Part shown: piece by piece, positions 22,637-31,398 of the stretch | How positions within the stretch are numbered: the first letter of the stretch is position 1 | Layout of the letters: each line of letters starts with the position of its first letter | DNA from: Verrucomicrobiota bacterium | Lineage (GTDB): Bacteria; Verrucomicrobiota; Verrucomicrobiia; CAIQCK01 | NCBI GenBank assembly: GCA_016235595.1 | Contig: JACRJX010000029.1 | Location: 513,971-577,970, forward strand | Direction of reading: 5' to 3' | Length of the DNA stretch: 64,000 nt | The notes under the pieces: model-generated | What the model saw: the letters and a program-made list of their open reading frames with translations, nothing else | Database searches by the model: none | What the model was told of the DNA's origin: nothing | Translations under genes and position numbers: made by a program

Positions 22637-24139
22637 ATGAATAGGCGGGAATTCTTCAAGACGGCTGCGGCGGGTGCCGCTATTTCCAGTTCCACGGGTT
22701 CAATTCATGCGTCTGATTCGCCCTCGGCCAGAATCGCCGCCGGGAATTCCGCCGCGCCGGCGGTTCTGAAAAGCTACACCGCCGACGATCACCGGCGGCG
22801 GCTCATGAACATCAGCGCGTGCACGCAAAGAATCCGCAAGTGCATGCGCAAGCACCTCGTGACCAACTATCTGCCTGCCCAGTGTGTCTACAACATGGGC
22901 GAGTATCCCAGCCGCAAGCCGTGGGAACCCGGAGAATACGATGAGCAGGAATTGCAGCGGCTGAAAGACCACGGAATCCAGTTGATCCATGTGATGGACG
23001 AATGGAACGATCGATACGGACTCTTCGGGGGCAACAAGTTGACCGCAGTCAACCGTGAAGGATTTCGCCGCTTCGTGGCGATGGTCCACAAGCATGGCAT
23101 GAAGATTCTTGCCTATGCGTCGAGTGGGTATTTCTGCGGGAGCGATCCGGATTACCGCAAGCAGTGGTCCCAGCCCAATGATACTGGTCACGGCTGGTGG
23201 GACCTGGCGCGATGCTCGCCGGCCAGTCCCGGTTGGCGGGCTTACTTTCTGCCGCGCATGCTTCAAATCCTCGAAGACTACGAGATCGATGGTCTCTACA
23301 ACGACTGGGGATATGTTCCCAACGCAAGCAAGAAGATAAAGGCACCCGCCGAGGACGATGTTGCCGCGTTTGAGGAGACCCCTCAGTATGACGGCGCGAT
23401 CACTGATCTGTTGCATCTAATTTACTCGGAAGTGAAGCGGCGCGGCGGCATCTATAAGATGCATGCGGATTTTTCCAACCAGCCCCTGACGGGAGGACTC
23501 AAAGTCTACGATTATCTCTGGGTCGGCGAGTTGGTGGGCAGCACGGACGGACTGCGCGATGCGGTGAAGAACCATGTGCCTTATGTGGTTCCTTGCATTC
23601 ACGGGTCGATAGCCAAGGTCGAGGGCCAGCACGAACATTTTTTGCACTCGATTCCCTACATGCAATTCCCCCTGCTTCAAGGCGGACGCCCGCTCACCGG
23701 TGAACGGGCGGTTATTCCCATCCCTCGTTTGCCCAAGGTGAAAGAGAATGGATTCTACGAAAAGGCGTGGAAATACTACCAGGATCATCCGAATGGTCCT
23801 TACATCTACGGCGGTTGGGATGCGCTTCCACCGAGTACCGAGACACGACCGATGCACGCGCGCTGGCTGAAACAGTATATGCCAATGGTTGAGGACGGCA
23901 CCTGGGCGTTTCTGGAAATCGCCGATTCGGATTTGTTTGCCAAACCGTTGCCGGAGGCTTGTGTGGCCTCGGCCTTTGCCAACCGCGACCTGCATCTGGT
24001 TTTGGCTAATTACGGTCGAGCGAACGCCGACATTGCGACCGCCGATAGTTACACAGCGGATGATTCGCACTCCACCGCCCCGACCAAACAATGGACACTT
24101 CCCCCACGTTCACTGCGGATCTTGCGAAAATCTTCGTAA
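22637..24139 (+). CDS. Tat-exported TIM-barrel protein, putative glycosidase
   Basis: 500 aa. Tat signal MNRREFFKTAAAGAA, AAAGGAAAC before the start. The sequence alternates beta/alpha segments of a TIM barrel (GIQLIHVMDEWNDRYG, FVAMVHKHGMKILAYASSGYF, LEDYEIDGLYNDWGY), with Asp in the YNDWG position where retaining glycosidases of the alpha-galactosidase clan carry their nucleophile. C-terminal beta-sandwich. Substrate unknown. Confidence 0.65.
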   Translation: MNRREFFKTAAAGAAISSSTGSIHASDSPSARIAAGNSAAPAVLKSYTADDHRRRLMNISACTQRIRKCMRKHLVTNYLPAQCVYNMGEYPSRKPWEPGEYDEQELQRLKDHGIQLIHVMDEWNDRYGLFGGNKLTAVNREGFRRFVAMVHKHGMKILAYASSGYFCGSDPDYRKQWSQPNDTGHGWWDLARCSPASPGWRAYFLPRMLQILEDYEIDGLYNDWGYVPNASKKIKAPAEDDVAAFEETPQYDGAITDLLHLIYSEVKRRGGIYKMHADFSNQPLTGGLKVYDYLWVGELVGSTDGLRDAVKNHVPYVVPCIHGSIAKVEGQHEHFLHSIPYMQFPLLQGGRPLTGERAVIPIPRLPKVKENGFYEKAWKYYQDHPNGPYIYGGWDALPPSTETRPMHARWLKQYMPMVEDGTWAFLEIADSDLFAKPLPEACVASAFANRDLHLVLANYGRANADIATADSYTADDSHSTAPTKQWTLPPRSLRILRKSS

Positions 24140-24175
24140 ACGCACTGTCTAACAGAATTCCACTCAAATGTTGAG

Positions 24176-25015
24176 ATGATGCCAAAGTCTGAACGAACCC
24201 CCAAAATGAATGTAATGACAACAACCACGACGCAAACGCAACCATCCTTCTCCGGTGGCGCAGGATCAAAAGTCCTATCCTTTGCCCTGTGCATTCTTCT
24301 CGTCTTGTCATCGGCTTACGGCCACGCGCAGACCGACAGCACGCTGGCAGACAGTGCGACCCGTGTGAAACTTCAACCACCGGCGCATCTGGTGTTCGTC
24401 GGCGACAGCCTGACGGCGATGTTCCCGGCCAGTAACTATGTCGCGAAGGTGCGCGCCACGTTGCAGACGCGGTTCGGCGACAAGGTACGCGTGACCAACG
24501 CCGGCGTCGGAGGCGATTACATCACGCGCGTCCAAGCGCGGCTGGAGAAGAGCGTATTGAAGCTGGAGCCGAAGCCCACGCACGTCTTCATCTTCCTTGG
24601 CCACAATGACAGCAAACTGAAATCGTCCAGCGGCTACAAAGAACCGGTGGTCAAGCCGGAGGACTTCGATCGCCAGTATCGCGAAGTCGTCTCGGCCATC
24701 CAGAAAACGCTCGGCGCGAAGGTCATCATCCTGTCGGCCACGTCGTCGGTGTATGAAATCACCAGGGCGACGGCTGAGAAATCCGCGAAGGCCGGCAAAG
24801 CGCATAATCTGTTCGGCAAACCGGAGGCGCTGGAGCAGTTCAACGCGATGGCCCGCAAAGTTGCCGCTGATCTTGGCGCCGATTACGTGGACCTTTACAC
24901 TCCGACCCGCACGCACACTGACAAGCCGAGTCTGTTCACCAAGGACGGCGTCCACATCAACGACAATGGCAACACGCTGGTGGCGCTGGAGGTCCTGAAG
25001 TATCTGGCGCGATGA
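24176..25015 (+). CDS. exported SGNH/GDSL hydrolase
   Basis: 279 aa; ATG at 24206 is an alternative start. Signal-like hydrophobic stretch VLSFALCILLVLSSAYGHAQ. SGNH blocks: FVGDSLTAMFP (Ser nucleophile), NAGVGGDY (Gly), FIFLGHNDSK (Asn) and DGVHINDNG (Asp/His). Probably an esterase deacetylating polysaccharide. Confidence 0.88.
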   Translation: MMPKSERTPKMNVMTTTTTQTQPSFSGGAGSKVLSFALCILLVLSSAYGHAQTDSTLADSATRVKLQPPAHLVFVGDSLTAMFPASNYVAKVRATLQTRFGDKVRVTNAGVGGDYITRVQARLEKSVLKLEPKPTHVFIFLGHNDSKLKSSSGYKEPVVKPEDFDRQYREVVSAIQKTLGAKVIILSATSSVYEITRATAEKSAKAGKAHNLFGKPEALEQFNAMARKVAADLGADYVDLYTPTRTHTDKPSLFTKDGVHINDNGNTLVALEVLKYLAR

Positions 25016-25089
25016 TGCTGCCGGCTCCTGAATCTCGAGTCATGGAAGAGACGGACAAGGCAGCTTGAACATGACCCTCGGGAACGGCT

Positions 25090-26202
25090 TCAGCGTGCCG
25101 GCTCGAGAAACTCGCGAGTGAGACGGGTGAAGGTAATGAACCGATAGTTCCCGCGTTCCCATAACACACCCGCCGTTTTGTCCTTGAGAACCGTCAGGTC
25201 GGAATAGGCGGCCGGTTCCTCTGTGATCACTCGTTCGTTGGTGAATGTCTGGCCATCGTCATAGCTGGTGCGGACCACCAGCTTCTTCCGTCCCGGTCCC
25301 AGAGGTCCTGTCCAGAGAATACGGTCACGATCGTCACCAGCCGACTTGCGTGTGTAGCTCTCGATCGCACAACAAACAGGTGTCACAGGCTGGCCGGGCC
25401 GGGGCTCGGACCAGGTACGGCCGCCATCGCTGCTGAGGGTTTGCCAGCGGTGTGGGCCGCGTTGCTGCCGAATATCAAAGAGAATCCGTCCGTCGGCCAA
25501 CTCCACCAGTTGATCTTCGTCACCTTCCCGGCTTCCCGGCATCAGCTCTCCCCGTTGCCAGGTGCGGCCGTGGTCTTCACTGAACATCGCAAACGAACCC
25601 CAGGGAGCAAACCGCCACATGGGAACAATCAACCGCCCCTTGCGATCCTGAATCGCACCGCCCGGACCGGGCACACTGATCCGCCACTGGGCATCAGCCA
25701 TCTCACGAGCAACACGGGTCTGGTCGATCGGTTCCGACCAGGTCACGCCGTTGTCATCGCTGTAACGGGCCATGTTCGATGCATCGTCGGTGCCCGGGCG
25801 AGCTTCACGGCTGCCCCGCCCCGGTTTGCAGCGGAGATAGAACACCCATGTGCGGCCGTTCTGGCGATCAACCACCGTGGCCGGGTTGGACGACGACCAG
25901 TATTCACCCGAATGCTCGATGACTTTCATCGCCGACCAGGTGGCTCCGCCGTCGGTGCTGCGTTTGAGTACCAGGTCTATCTCCTGTCCCTTTCCTCCTG
26001 GATCGCTCATGTTGAATTTTCTCGCCTCGGCAAAGGCCAGGAGCGACCCGTCGGGAGCCGTCTCAATGGCGGGAATGCGATATCCAGTGTAGCCGTCCTT
26101 TCCGGAGACAAATACATCCACGTGCTTCAGTGGCGATTCACCTGCGGTCGCAGCCGCCACCGTGAACACGAATGAGAACAAGACATTCCAGAATCTCTTC
26201 AT
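25090..26202 (-). CDS. exported exo-sialidase (GH33-like)
   Basis: 370 aa from MKRFWN, with signal peptide ending AAATAGES. YRIPAIETAPDG is the YRIP/arginine motif. Asp-box repeats (STDGGATWS, SDDNGVTWS, SEDHGRTWQ, SSDGGRTWS, SYDDGQTF) mark the six-bladed propeller. Cleaves terminal sialic acids. The upstream ATG at 26232 is less likely because the signal peptide begins at MKRF. Confidence 0.85.
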   Translation of the reverse strand: MKRFWNVLFSFVFTVAAATAGESPLKHVDVFVSGKDGYTGYRIPAIETAPDGSLLAFAEARKFNMSDPGGKGQEIDLVLKRSTDGGATWSAMKVIEHSGEYWSSSNPATVVDRQNGRTWVFYLRCKPGRGSREARPGTDDASNMARYSDDNGVTWSEPIDQTRVAREMADAQWRISVPGPGGAIQDRKGRLIVPMWRFAPWGSFAMFSEDHGRTWQRGELMPGSREGDEDQLVELADGRILFDIRQQRGPHRWQTLSSDGGRTWSEPRPGQPVTPVCCAIESYTRKSAGDDRDRILWTGPLGPGRKKLVVRTSYDDGQTFTNERVITEEPAAYSDLTVLKDKTAGVLWERGNYRFITFTRLTREFLEPAR

Positions 26203-26287
26203 AGCTGCTCCATCTCTTTGTTCAACCTCCAACTAATCGTCCAACACTTCCCATGAATGACCTTGCCCGTCCCAACATCTTCAACAG

Positions 26288-27592
26288 CTAGATCACCCAC
26301 GGTGGACGCGGCTCGCGGTGGCGCATCCGGTTGGCTTCTTCGCAGTCGAAGCTTTCCTTCACGGGATCCCAGCGCAGCTTCCTGCCAAGGCGCAAGCCGA
26401 TGTTCATGGCCTGACAGATGGTCTGCGCACGATGAGCCGCCTCCGGGTGACAGATGGTCGGGCGACGAGTGCGAATAGAATCGAGCAGGTTGCGGACGTG
26501 GCCGCCGGCGTTGACCCAATTCGGATCGCCGGTCCCGCGCAGGTTGAGGATCGTCTTGGGCTCGGCGGTAACCTGGTCGGTGGCGTCGTCCACTTGAATC
26601 CAGCCTTCGTCGCCGATGTAGCGGATGTAGCGGTCGGCGGACTGCTTCCGTTGATAGATGACGCCGACGATGCCGTCCGCGTAGCGGCAACGGACCTCGC
26701 CGGTGACGGGCGTCTCGCTCATGAATTTGACCGGGTCAGGCCACGTGCATTGCCCCTCGAACTCCACCGGGCCGGTGTGGTCCCGATTGAGCGCCCATTG
26801 CATCTGGTCGGTGTAGTGGCAACCCATGCCGATGATCGGCCCCTCGCCCAGGTCCCAGAAGTAATTCCAGTTCGTTCCCTCCACGCGCCTCGGCACATAC
26901 GGCATCCACTGCACCGGGCCGAGCCACGTGTCGTAATCCCAGCCTTTGGGAACTGGCGCGGGCTTGTCGTGCGCGACGGTCGGACCGGTCCACACCTGCA
27001 TCTCCACGGTGTGCACACGGCCGATTTTGCCGCGGCGGACCATTTCGACAGCGAACCGATACGACGCGGTCGAGCGGCGCTGCGTGCCCGCCTGATAGAT
27101 TGTCCCGTGGCGGCGGCAGGCCTCAACGAGCGAGCGGCCCTCGCTGATGGTCATCGAGATCGGTTTCTCGCTGTATATGTCCTTGCCGGCACGTGCCGCG
27201 TAGATCGAGGCCGTCGTATGCCAGCGGTCGCCGGTGGCAATGAACACGGCGTCAATATCCTTCTGCGCCAGCAATTCCTGGAAGTCCGAATACGTGCGGC
27301 AGTCCTTGTTGCCGTAGTGTTTGTCGATCATCTCCTTGGCCGACGTCAGCCGGTCTTCGCGGCAATCGCTGACCGCGGCAAAGACAAGGTCCGTTTGCGC
27401 AAGAAAACTCGGCATGACGTGGCGCGCACGGTAGCCGATGCCGATGTTGGCAAAGACGATGCGATTGCTGGGTGCGGTGGCGCCGTTCAGGCCGAGCGCG
27501 GACGCCGGCACGATCATCGGCGCGGCCAGGGCTGTCGCGGCTTGTTGGAGAAACTGACGGCGGGAGATGCGGGACGATTTCGGTTGCTTCAT
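26288..27592 (-). CDS. Tat-exported Gfo/Idh/MocA family oxidoreductase
   Basis: 434 aa from MKQPKSSRISRRQFLQQ (Tat signal). Rossmann fold begins VFANIGIGYRARHV; the EKP motif is SEKPISM and the C-terminal barrel contains GMGCHYTDQMQWAL. Such periplasmic Gfo/Idh/MocA proteins are expanded in PVC bacteria and act on sugars or in NAD-dependent glycosidase-like chemistry. Confidence 0.88.
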   Translation of the reverse strand: MKQPKSSRISRRQFLQQAATALAAPMIVPASALGLNGATAPSNRIVFANIGIGYRARHVMPSFLAQTDLVFAAVSDCREDRLTSAKEMIDKHYGNKDCRTYSDFQELLAQKDIDAVFIATGDRWHTTASIYAARAGKDIYSEKPISMTISEGRSLVEACRRHGTIYQAGTQRRSTASYRFAVEMVRRGKIGRVHTVEMQVWTGPTVAHDKPAPVPKGWDYDTWLGPVQWMPYVPRRVEGTNWNYFWDLGEGPIIGMGCHYTDQMQWALNRDHTGPVEFEGQCTWPDPVKFMSETPVTGEVRCRYADGIVGVIYQRKQSADRYIRYIGDEGWIQVDDATDQVTAEPKTILNLRGTGDPNWVNAGGHVRNLLDSIRTRRPTICHPEAAHRAQTICQAMNIGLRLGRKLRWDPVKESFDCEEANRMRHREPRPPWVI

Positions 27593-27783
27593 AAAGGCCT
27601 CATCATCGGGGTCGGTGACCTGACCGCCATAATCTTCGCGAAACCACAGGTTGTAAAGAAGTTCGTGACGGACGGACGTCGCTGAACAGCTTGCTTCCAT
27701 CAAGCTTACTTCTTCAACAACATCCCGACCGATGGAAGGCAGTGAGTTGAGAGGGCGTGGTGGCGTTTGCCAGAGCACACTGG

Positions 27784-28149
27784 TCAGACGTTGCGAGACT
27801 CATGGGGAAGCGTCACATAGGGATCGAGCTTGCCTCTCAATTCATCGAGGAGTTCCGGCTGCATGAATTCGTAGTCGTCAGGAATATGGAGCGTGATGAC
27901 CCGCTTGCCTTGAAGGGCTTCCGGGAACTTCCTGCGGAGGCGGCTCAAGTGGGACTTCTCCATGACGAAGATGATGTCTGCCCAGCCAATGTGTCCTTCC
28001 GTGATGACAATGCGTGCGTCGGGTTGAGTGCCGGCAGAGCGGACATCATATCCAGGGAACCCCTTGAAGAGCTTCTCGGCAGTGAGGCTGCGATACCTAT
28101 TCTGACTGCATACAAACAGCAGCTTCTGGATTGGAGGGACATCATTCAT
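27784..28149 (-). CDS. small protein-tyrosine-phosphatase-like protein
   Basis: 121 aa. Starts with LLFVCSQNRYRSLTAEKLFK, the N-terminal C-x4-R-S catalytic loop of low-molecular-weight phosphatases, and contains WADIIFVMEKSHLSRL. Shorter than classical LMW-PTPs (about 150 aa) and typical of a small PTP-like family. Single gene; no visible kinase partner. Confidence 0.75.
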   Translation of the reverse strand: MNDVPPIQKLLFVCSQNRYRSLTAEKLFKGFPGYDVRSAGTQPDARIVITEGHIGWADIIFVMEKSHLSRLRRKFPEALQGKRVITLHIPDDYEFMQPELLDELRGKLDPYVTLPHESRNV

Positions 28150-28173
28150 CAGGACGCGAGAGCAACGCCATCT

Positions 28174-29040
28174 TCAACGTGGAGCAGGGGCGGCATCCAA
28201 CGGCGACCGTGGCACCCAACCTGTGCCTCGGCACGCAGGGCAAGGGGCTTTTCCAGTCCCCCGGCAGTTCTTGCAGGGGACGTGTGTGGTTCCGTTACAT
28301 GTCTTGCACGGCCCGGTATTGACGGGCTCGCCATTCTGCATCACAACGACTTCTCCCACGTGTCCCTGACTCCAAGCCTTGTATGCGCCATGACCATAAT
28401 CGAACTTCTGCCAAAGCTCTTTGGGGTCATGGCCAGCAACGTCCATGTGCTGCCATTTGCCGCGCGATAATTTAAGACACGGGTCGGGGCAATCCGCCTG
28501 ACCCTCTTTGCACCAGCGGCATTTGAGCGCCCCCGTCCCGCTGCAAGTGGCGCATGGCTTCGTGGCCGGAACAGGTGGAATGGCTTGTGCGACTTGTTGA
28601 ACGGTGATGGCTGCCGAAGTGCTTGACCCTGCCTGTTGTTTAACGGGCTGCGCTCGTTGATTTGTCGATGTAGCTGTCTGTGACGACAACGCGTTTTGAG
28701 GAAGAGGGCGCGTTGTATCCGAGCCGTTCTTCATCGACTGGAGTGCAGCCAAAACTTCAACAACTTGTGTGATTTCTTGCTGCCAACGTGACCCTGCCCA
28801 TGCGAGTGAGCCGAGCAGGACGACCCACACGACGCCCCGCCAGATTACCCGGGGAACGCCCCGCCGGCTGGTCTTCGTCCTGACCTTCTTGTTTGTCCGT
28901 GCATCCCATCCGCAACTGATGCAAATCACGGCATCATTCGCGACTTGGGCGCCGCAATTAGGGCAGGGTTTTCCGCCAGCGGCGGAACGTCGTGGCTGCC
29001 TTCCCTCGCCCCATAATTGGAGTCTATCCTCTGGCAGCAC
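28174..29040 (-). CDS. zinc-ribbon membrane protein with DnaJ-type Cys repeats
   Basis: 288 aa. N-terminal zinc ribbon CPNCGAQVANDAVICISCG, one transmembrane helix (VIWRGVVWVVLLGSLAWAG), a Ser/Thr/Gln-rich linker, then CATCSGTGALKCRWCKEG and CKTCNGTTHVPCKNCRGTGKAPCPACRGTG, the CxxCxGxG pattern of DnaJ's zinc domain. No J-domain. Role unknown, possibly protein quality control. Confidence 0.8.
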   Translation of the reverse strand: MLPEDRLQLWGEGRQPRRSAAGGKPCPNCGAQVANDAVICISCGWDARTNKKVRTKTSRRGVPRVIWRGVVWVVLLGSLAWAGSRWQQEITQVVEVLAALQSMKNGSDTTRPLPQNALSSQTATSTNQRAQPVKQQAGSSTSAAITVQQVAQAIPPVPATKPCATCSGTGALKCRWCKEGQADCPDPCLKLSRGKWQHMDVAGHDPKELWQKFDYGHGAYKAWSQGHVGEVVVMQNGEPVNTGPCKTCNGTTHVPCKNCRGTGKAPCPACRGTGWVPRSPLDAAPAPR

Positions 29041-29082
29041 GATTAAGACGTGGCCTGCAAGCCACCCCGGAGGCAGCCCCGG

Positions 29083-29424
29083 CTATTTTCCTTTCGCCTT
29101 CTCAGCCTTGACCTTTGCCCAGCGAGCCTTGGCAGCGGCAGCAACGGCAGCACGCCCCGCGGCGGACATCTTCCACTTCCGCGCAACCGGCTTGACTGCC
29201 TTCTGGCCCTTGATCTTTGCCCAGCGTTTCCTTTGAGCTGCTGCAATCCTGGCCCTGGCTGCGGGACTCATGGTTCGTTTGCCAATCGCGGCTGCTGGCT
29301 TGCCGGATTCAAAGGCTGAAAGCTGTGCATCTATCTGGCCCACTTTGGCCTGAAGCTCTTCTTTAGCCTTCAGAAGATTGGCAATGGTCGCGAAGTCTTT
29401 GGATGTAAGGGTCGTTAGGTTCAT
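29083..29424 (-). CDS. small basic Ala/Lys-rich DNA-binding-like protein
   Basis: 113 aa from MNLTTLTSKDF. A short coiled coil (LLKAKEELQAKVGQIDAQL) is followed by two copies of a basic motif, SPAARARIAAAQRKRWAKIKG and SAAGRAAVAAAAKARWAKVKA, resembling the helix motif of some nucleoid or homing-nuclease DNA-binding domains. Likely binds nucleic acid. Confidence 0.65.
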   Translation of the reverse strand: MNLTTLTSKDFATIANLLKAKEELQAKVGQIDAQLSAFESGKPAAAIGKRTMSPAARARIAAAQRKRWAKIKGQKAVKPVARKWKMSAAGRAAVAAAAKARWAKVKAEKAKGK

Positions 29425-29606
29425 AATACGCACGAGTACTTAGCTGCTCTCGGTAGCAGAGTATCTACCACGTGTTTGGCGTTATGTCGAGTTTCAATTT
29501 GCGGGACAAGGACTCCTCTCTTTGAGTCTGGCCCGGTTAGACCAAGGCGGTTTTCTCGACAACTGTGAGCGGTTACGGCGTCGTGGACCGGAAGTTGGGG
29601 TGGAGA

Positions 29607-31034
29607 TCACTTCGCTACAGTAACCTTGCTGAGCGAATACCACCCATCGTCCGCTCTCCCTTTGATTCCCAGCCTGACGACCGGCAATCCCGTCGAAGGT
29701 TCCACGATCCCGATGGACAAACTATACGTTCCCGCCCCCAGGTCCTTTGGCAGGAGGATGGTGTCCTTCACATGGTTAACCTCACCCGGTGGCAAGTCCT
29801 TCGGCTCTTTGAAGAACTCCTCGGTGAACATCTCGATTGAGCCTGGCATCCAACGGTTGACTGTGACCGTGCTCACAAAAGCTTTGCTGTACCCACTCTC
29901 ATGGCTCAAACGATAGGCTACCCGATACGGCCTGTAACAAGGTGCAGAGCCGGTGTTCTGCCATTTCATTGCCAGTTCCAGCTTCGCTCCCGCTTGAGTT
30001 TTGGCAGGATGCTTTAGCTCAGTCAGAACGAGCCGATACCCAAGCCGTCGCAGGAACCTCTCAACCTCCGGCCGCACACTCTCGTCTGCGGATAACGGAG
30101 CCGATTTGTTGTTGATGTAGGAAGCGTGGCAAGCCAAGGCATAGTTGAAGATGAACCGCAGGGACCATCGCTCATTGATCCATTTCCTCATATCCCAGCA
30201 GGTTTCCCAGGCGACGGGTGCCGTCTTCCATGCGTCTTGAATGCCCGATTCTGCGATCCAGACGGGATAGCCCTTTCGCATGTGACTCCAACTTCTGGAG
30301 AATCCGCCCATGTCGCCCAAACAATCCGCCCTCCATCCTGCGCCGCGGTGTGCAGCATAGGCCAGACATTCCTTGCCACCGATCAACATGAGCAGCGGCG
30401 ACTTCTTGAAAGCAGCAAGATATGCATCGACGACCTTCATGCGGTTCTCAAGCGTCGGCAATTTGCATGTTTTTGTGCCGCTCAGGTGCCATTCGCCCCA
30501 CCAACCCACGGAGCCGAGATCCACGTGATCGATATCGGGATGGCCATCGTAGCGTTCGCCCAACCGTTTGATGAAATCCAGATGCGTCTTCAATACAACG
30601 GGATCGTCCATGTCAGGAATGGGGAGAGGGCCGTGTCTCTCATAGTCAGCTACGATTTCTTTGCCGCCAACATCCTTGAGCCATTTGGGATGGTATGGAA
30701 GGCCTTTGCTTGTTGAGCAGCACATCACCCTGAAGGCCAGTTTCTGCCCAGCGCTGCGGCTTTCGCTCAGGACCTTGTCCAGGAACGTGTGATTGATCCT
30801 TCCCGGCTGAGGCTCCAGTTCGCCCCAACCCCAGCGTGCATAATGAACGGTCGAGGGAATCCACGACGGCAGACTCTTGTCCTGCGTGCTGGTGCGGTGG
30901 AACGTCTCCCATCCCATGCCTGGGTTGGCTAGAACTTCGTCGGTCGTTTCGGGTGTAACGATGATTTGTTGGCCTTGAGCAAGACTGGCGGTTATCAGGC
31001 CAACGACAATGAAGGCAAGAGCGAATCGTTTCAT
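29607..31034 (-). CDS. exported DUF4832 protein (glycosidase-like)
   Basis: 475 aa from MKRFALAF, with signal peptide ending LAQGQQ. A TIM-barrel region (VHYARWGWGELEPQPGRINHTFLDKVLSESRSAGQKLAFRVM, DHVDLGSVGWWGEWHLSG) matches DUF4832 proteins, which have a GH42-like barrel and a C-terminal beta domain. The acid GEWH is in the acid/base position. Substrate unknown. Confidence 0.75.
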   Translation of the reverse strand: MKRFALAFIVVGLITASLAQGQQIIVTPETTDEVLANPGMGWETFHRTSTQDKSLPSWIPSTVHYARWGWGELEPQPGRINHTFLDKVLSESRSAGQKLAFRVMCCSTSKGLPYHPKWLKDVGGKEIVADYERHGPLPIPDMDDPVVLKTHLDFIKRLGERYDGHPDIDHVDLGSVGWWGEWHLSGTKTCKLPTLENRMKVVDAYLAAFKKSPLLMLIGGKECLAYAAHRGAGWRADCLGDMGGFSRSWSHMRKGYPVWIAESGIQDAWKTAPVAWETCWDMRKWINERWSLRFIFNYALACHASYINNKSAPLSADESVRPEVERFLRRLGYRLVLTELKHPAKTQAGAKLELAMKWQNTGSAPCYRPYRVAYRLSHESGYSKAFVSTVTVNRWMPGSIEMFTEEFFKEPKDLPPGEVNHVKDTILLPKDLGAGTYSLSIGIVEPSTGLPVVRLGIKGRADDGWYSLSKVTVAK

Positions 31035-31398
31035 GGTTGGATGTCCAATATGGGCCATTCTCTTCGAAGACAGGCTTCAACTCAACTCCTGACGTGCCTG
31101 TCAAGTGGCTGCCGGTTCTGAACTCGCATCCCCCTGAAAGCGTGTGATCGGCCACAGTTCAAGGAACCGAATGCGGGACATCAAGGGTGTGCTGCACCCA
31201 ATGAGGAAACGATGGAACACGCAACCAGCATGGCCTCCGCGTTATTGTTCGTTGCTGCTCCACCTCTTTGTTATTCCTATGGCAGTTCACGAACAAGCGC
31301 AGATCACCGACGGAGATTGGCGAGCATCAATCAGAAAGCTGTGCTAAATGCCGTTTGAGCAACGCATTTGAAGATGCGCCGCACCGAGAACGCGCCAA
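31035..31398. other. intergenic, 364 nt
   Basis: No gene. Contains a 16-nt sequence (31325-31340) also present at 15038-15053 in another intergenic stretch. Confidence 0.5.
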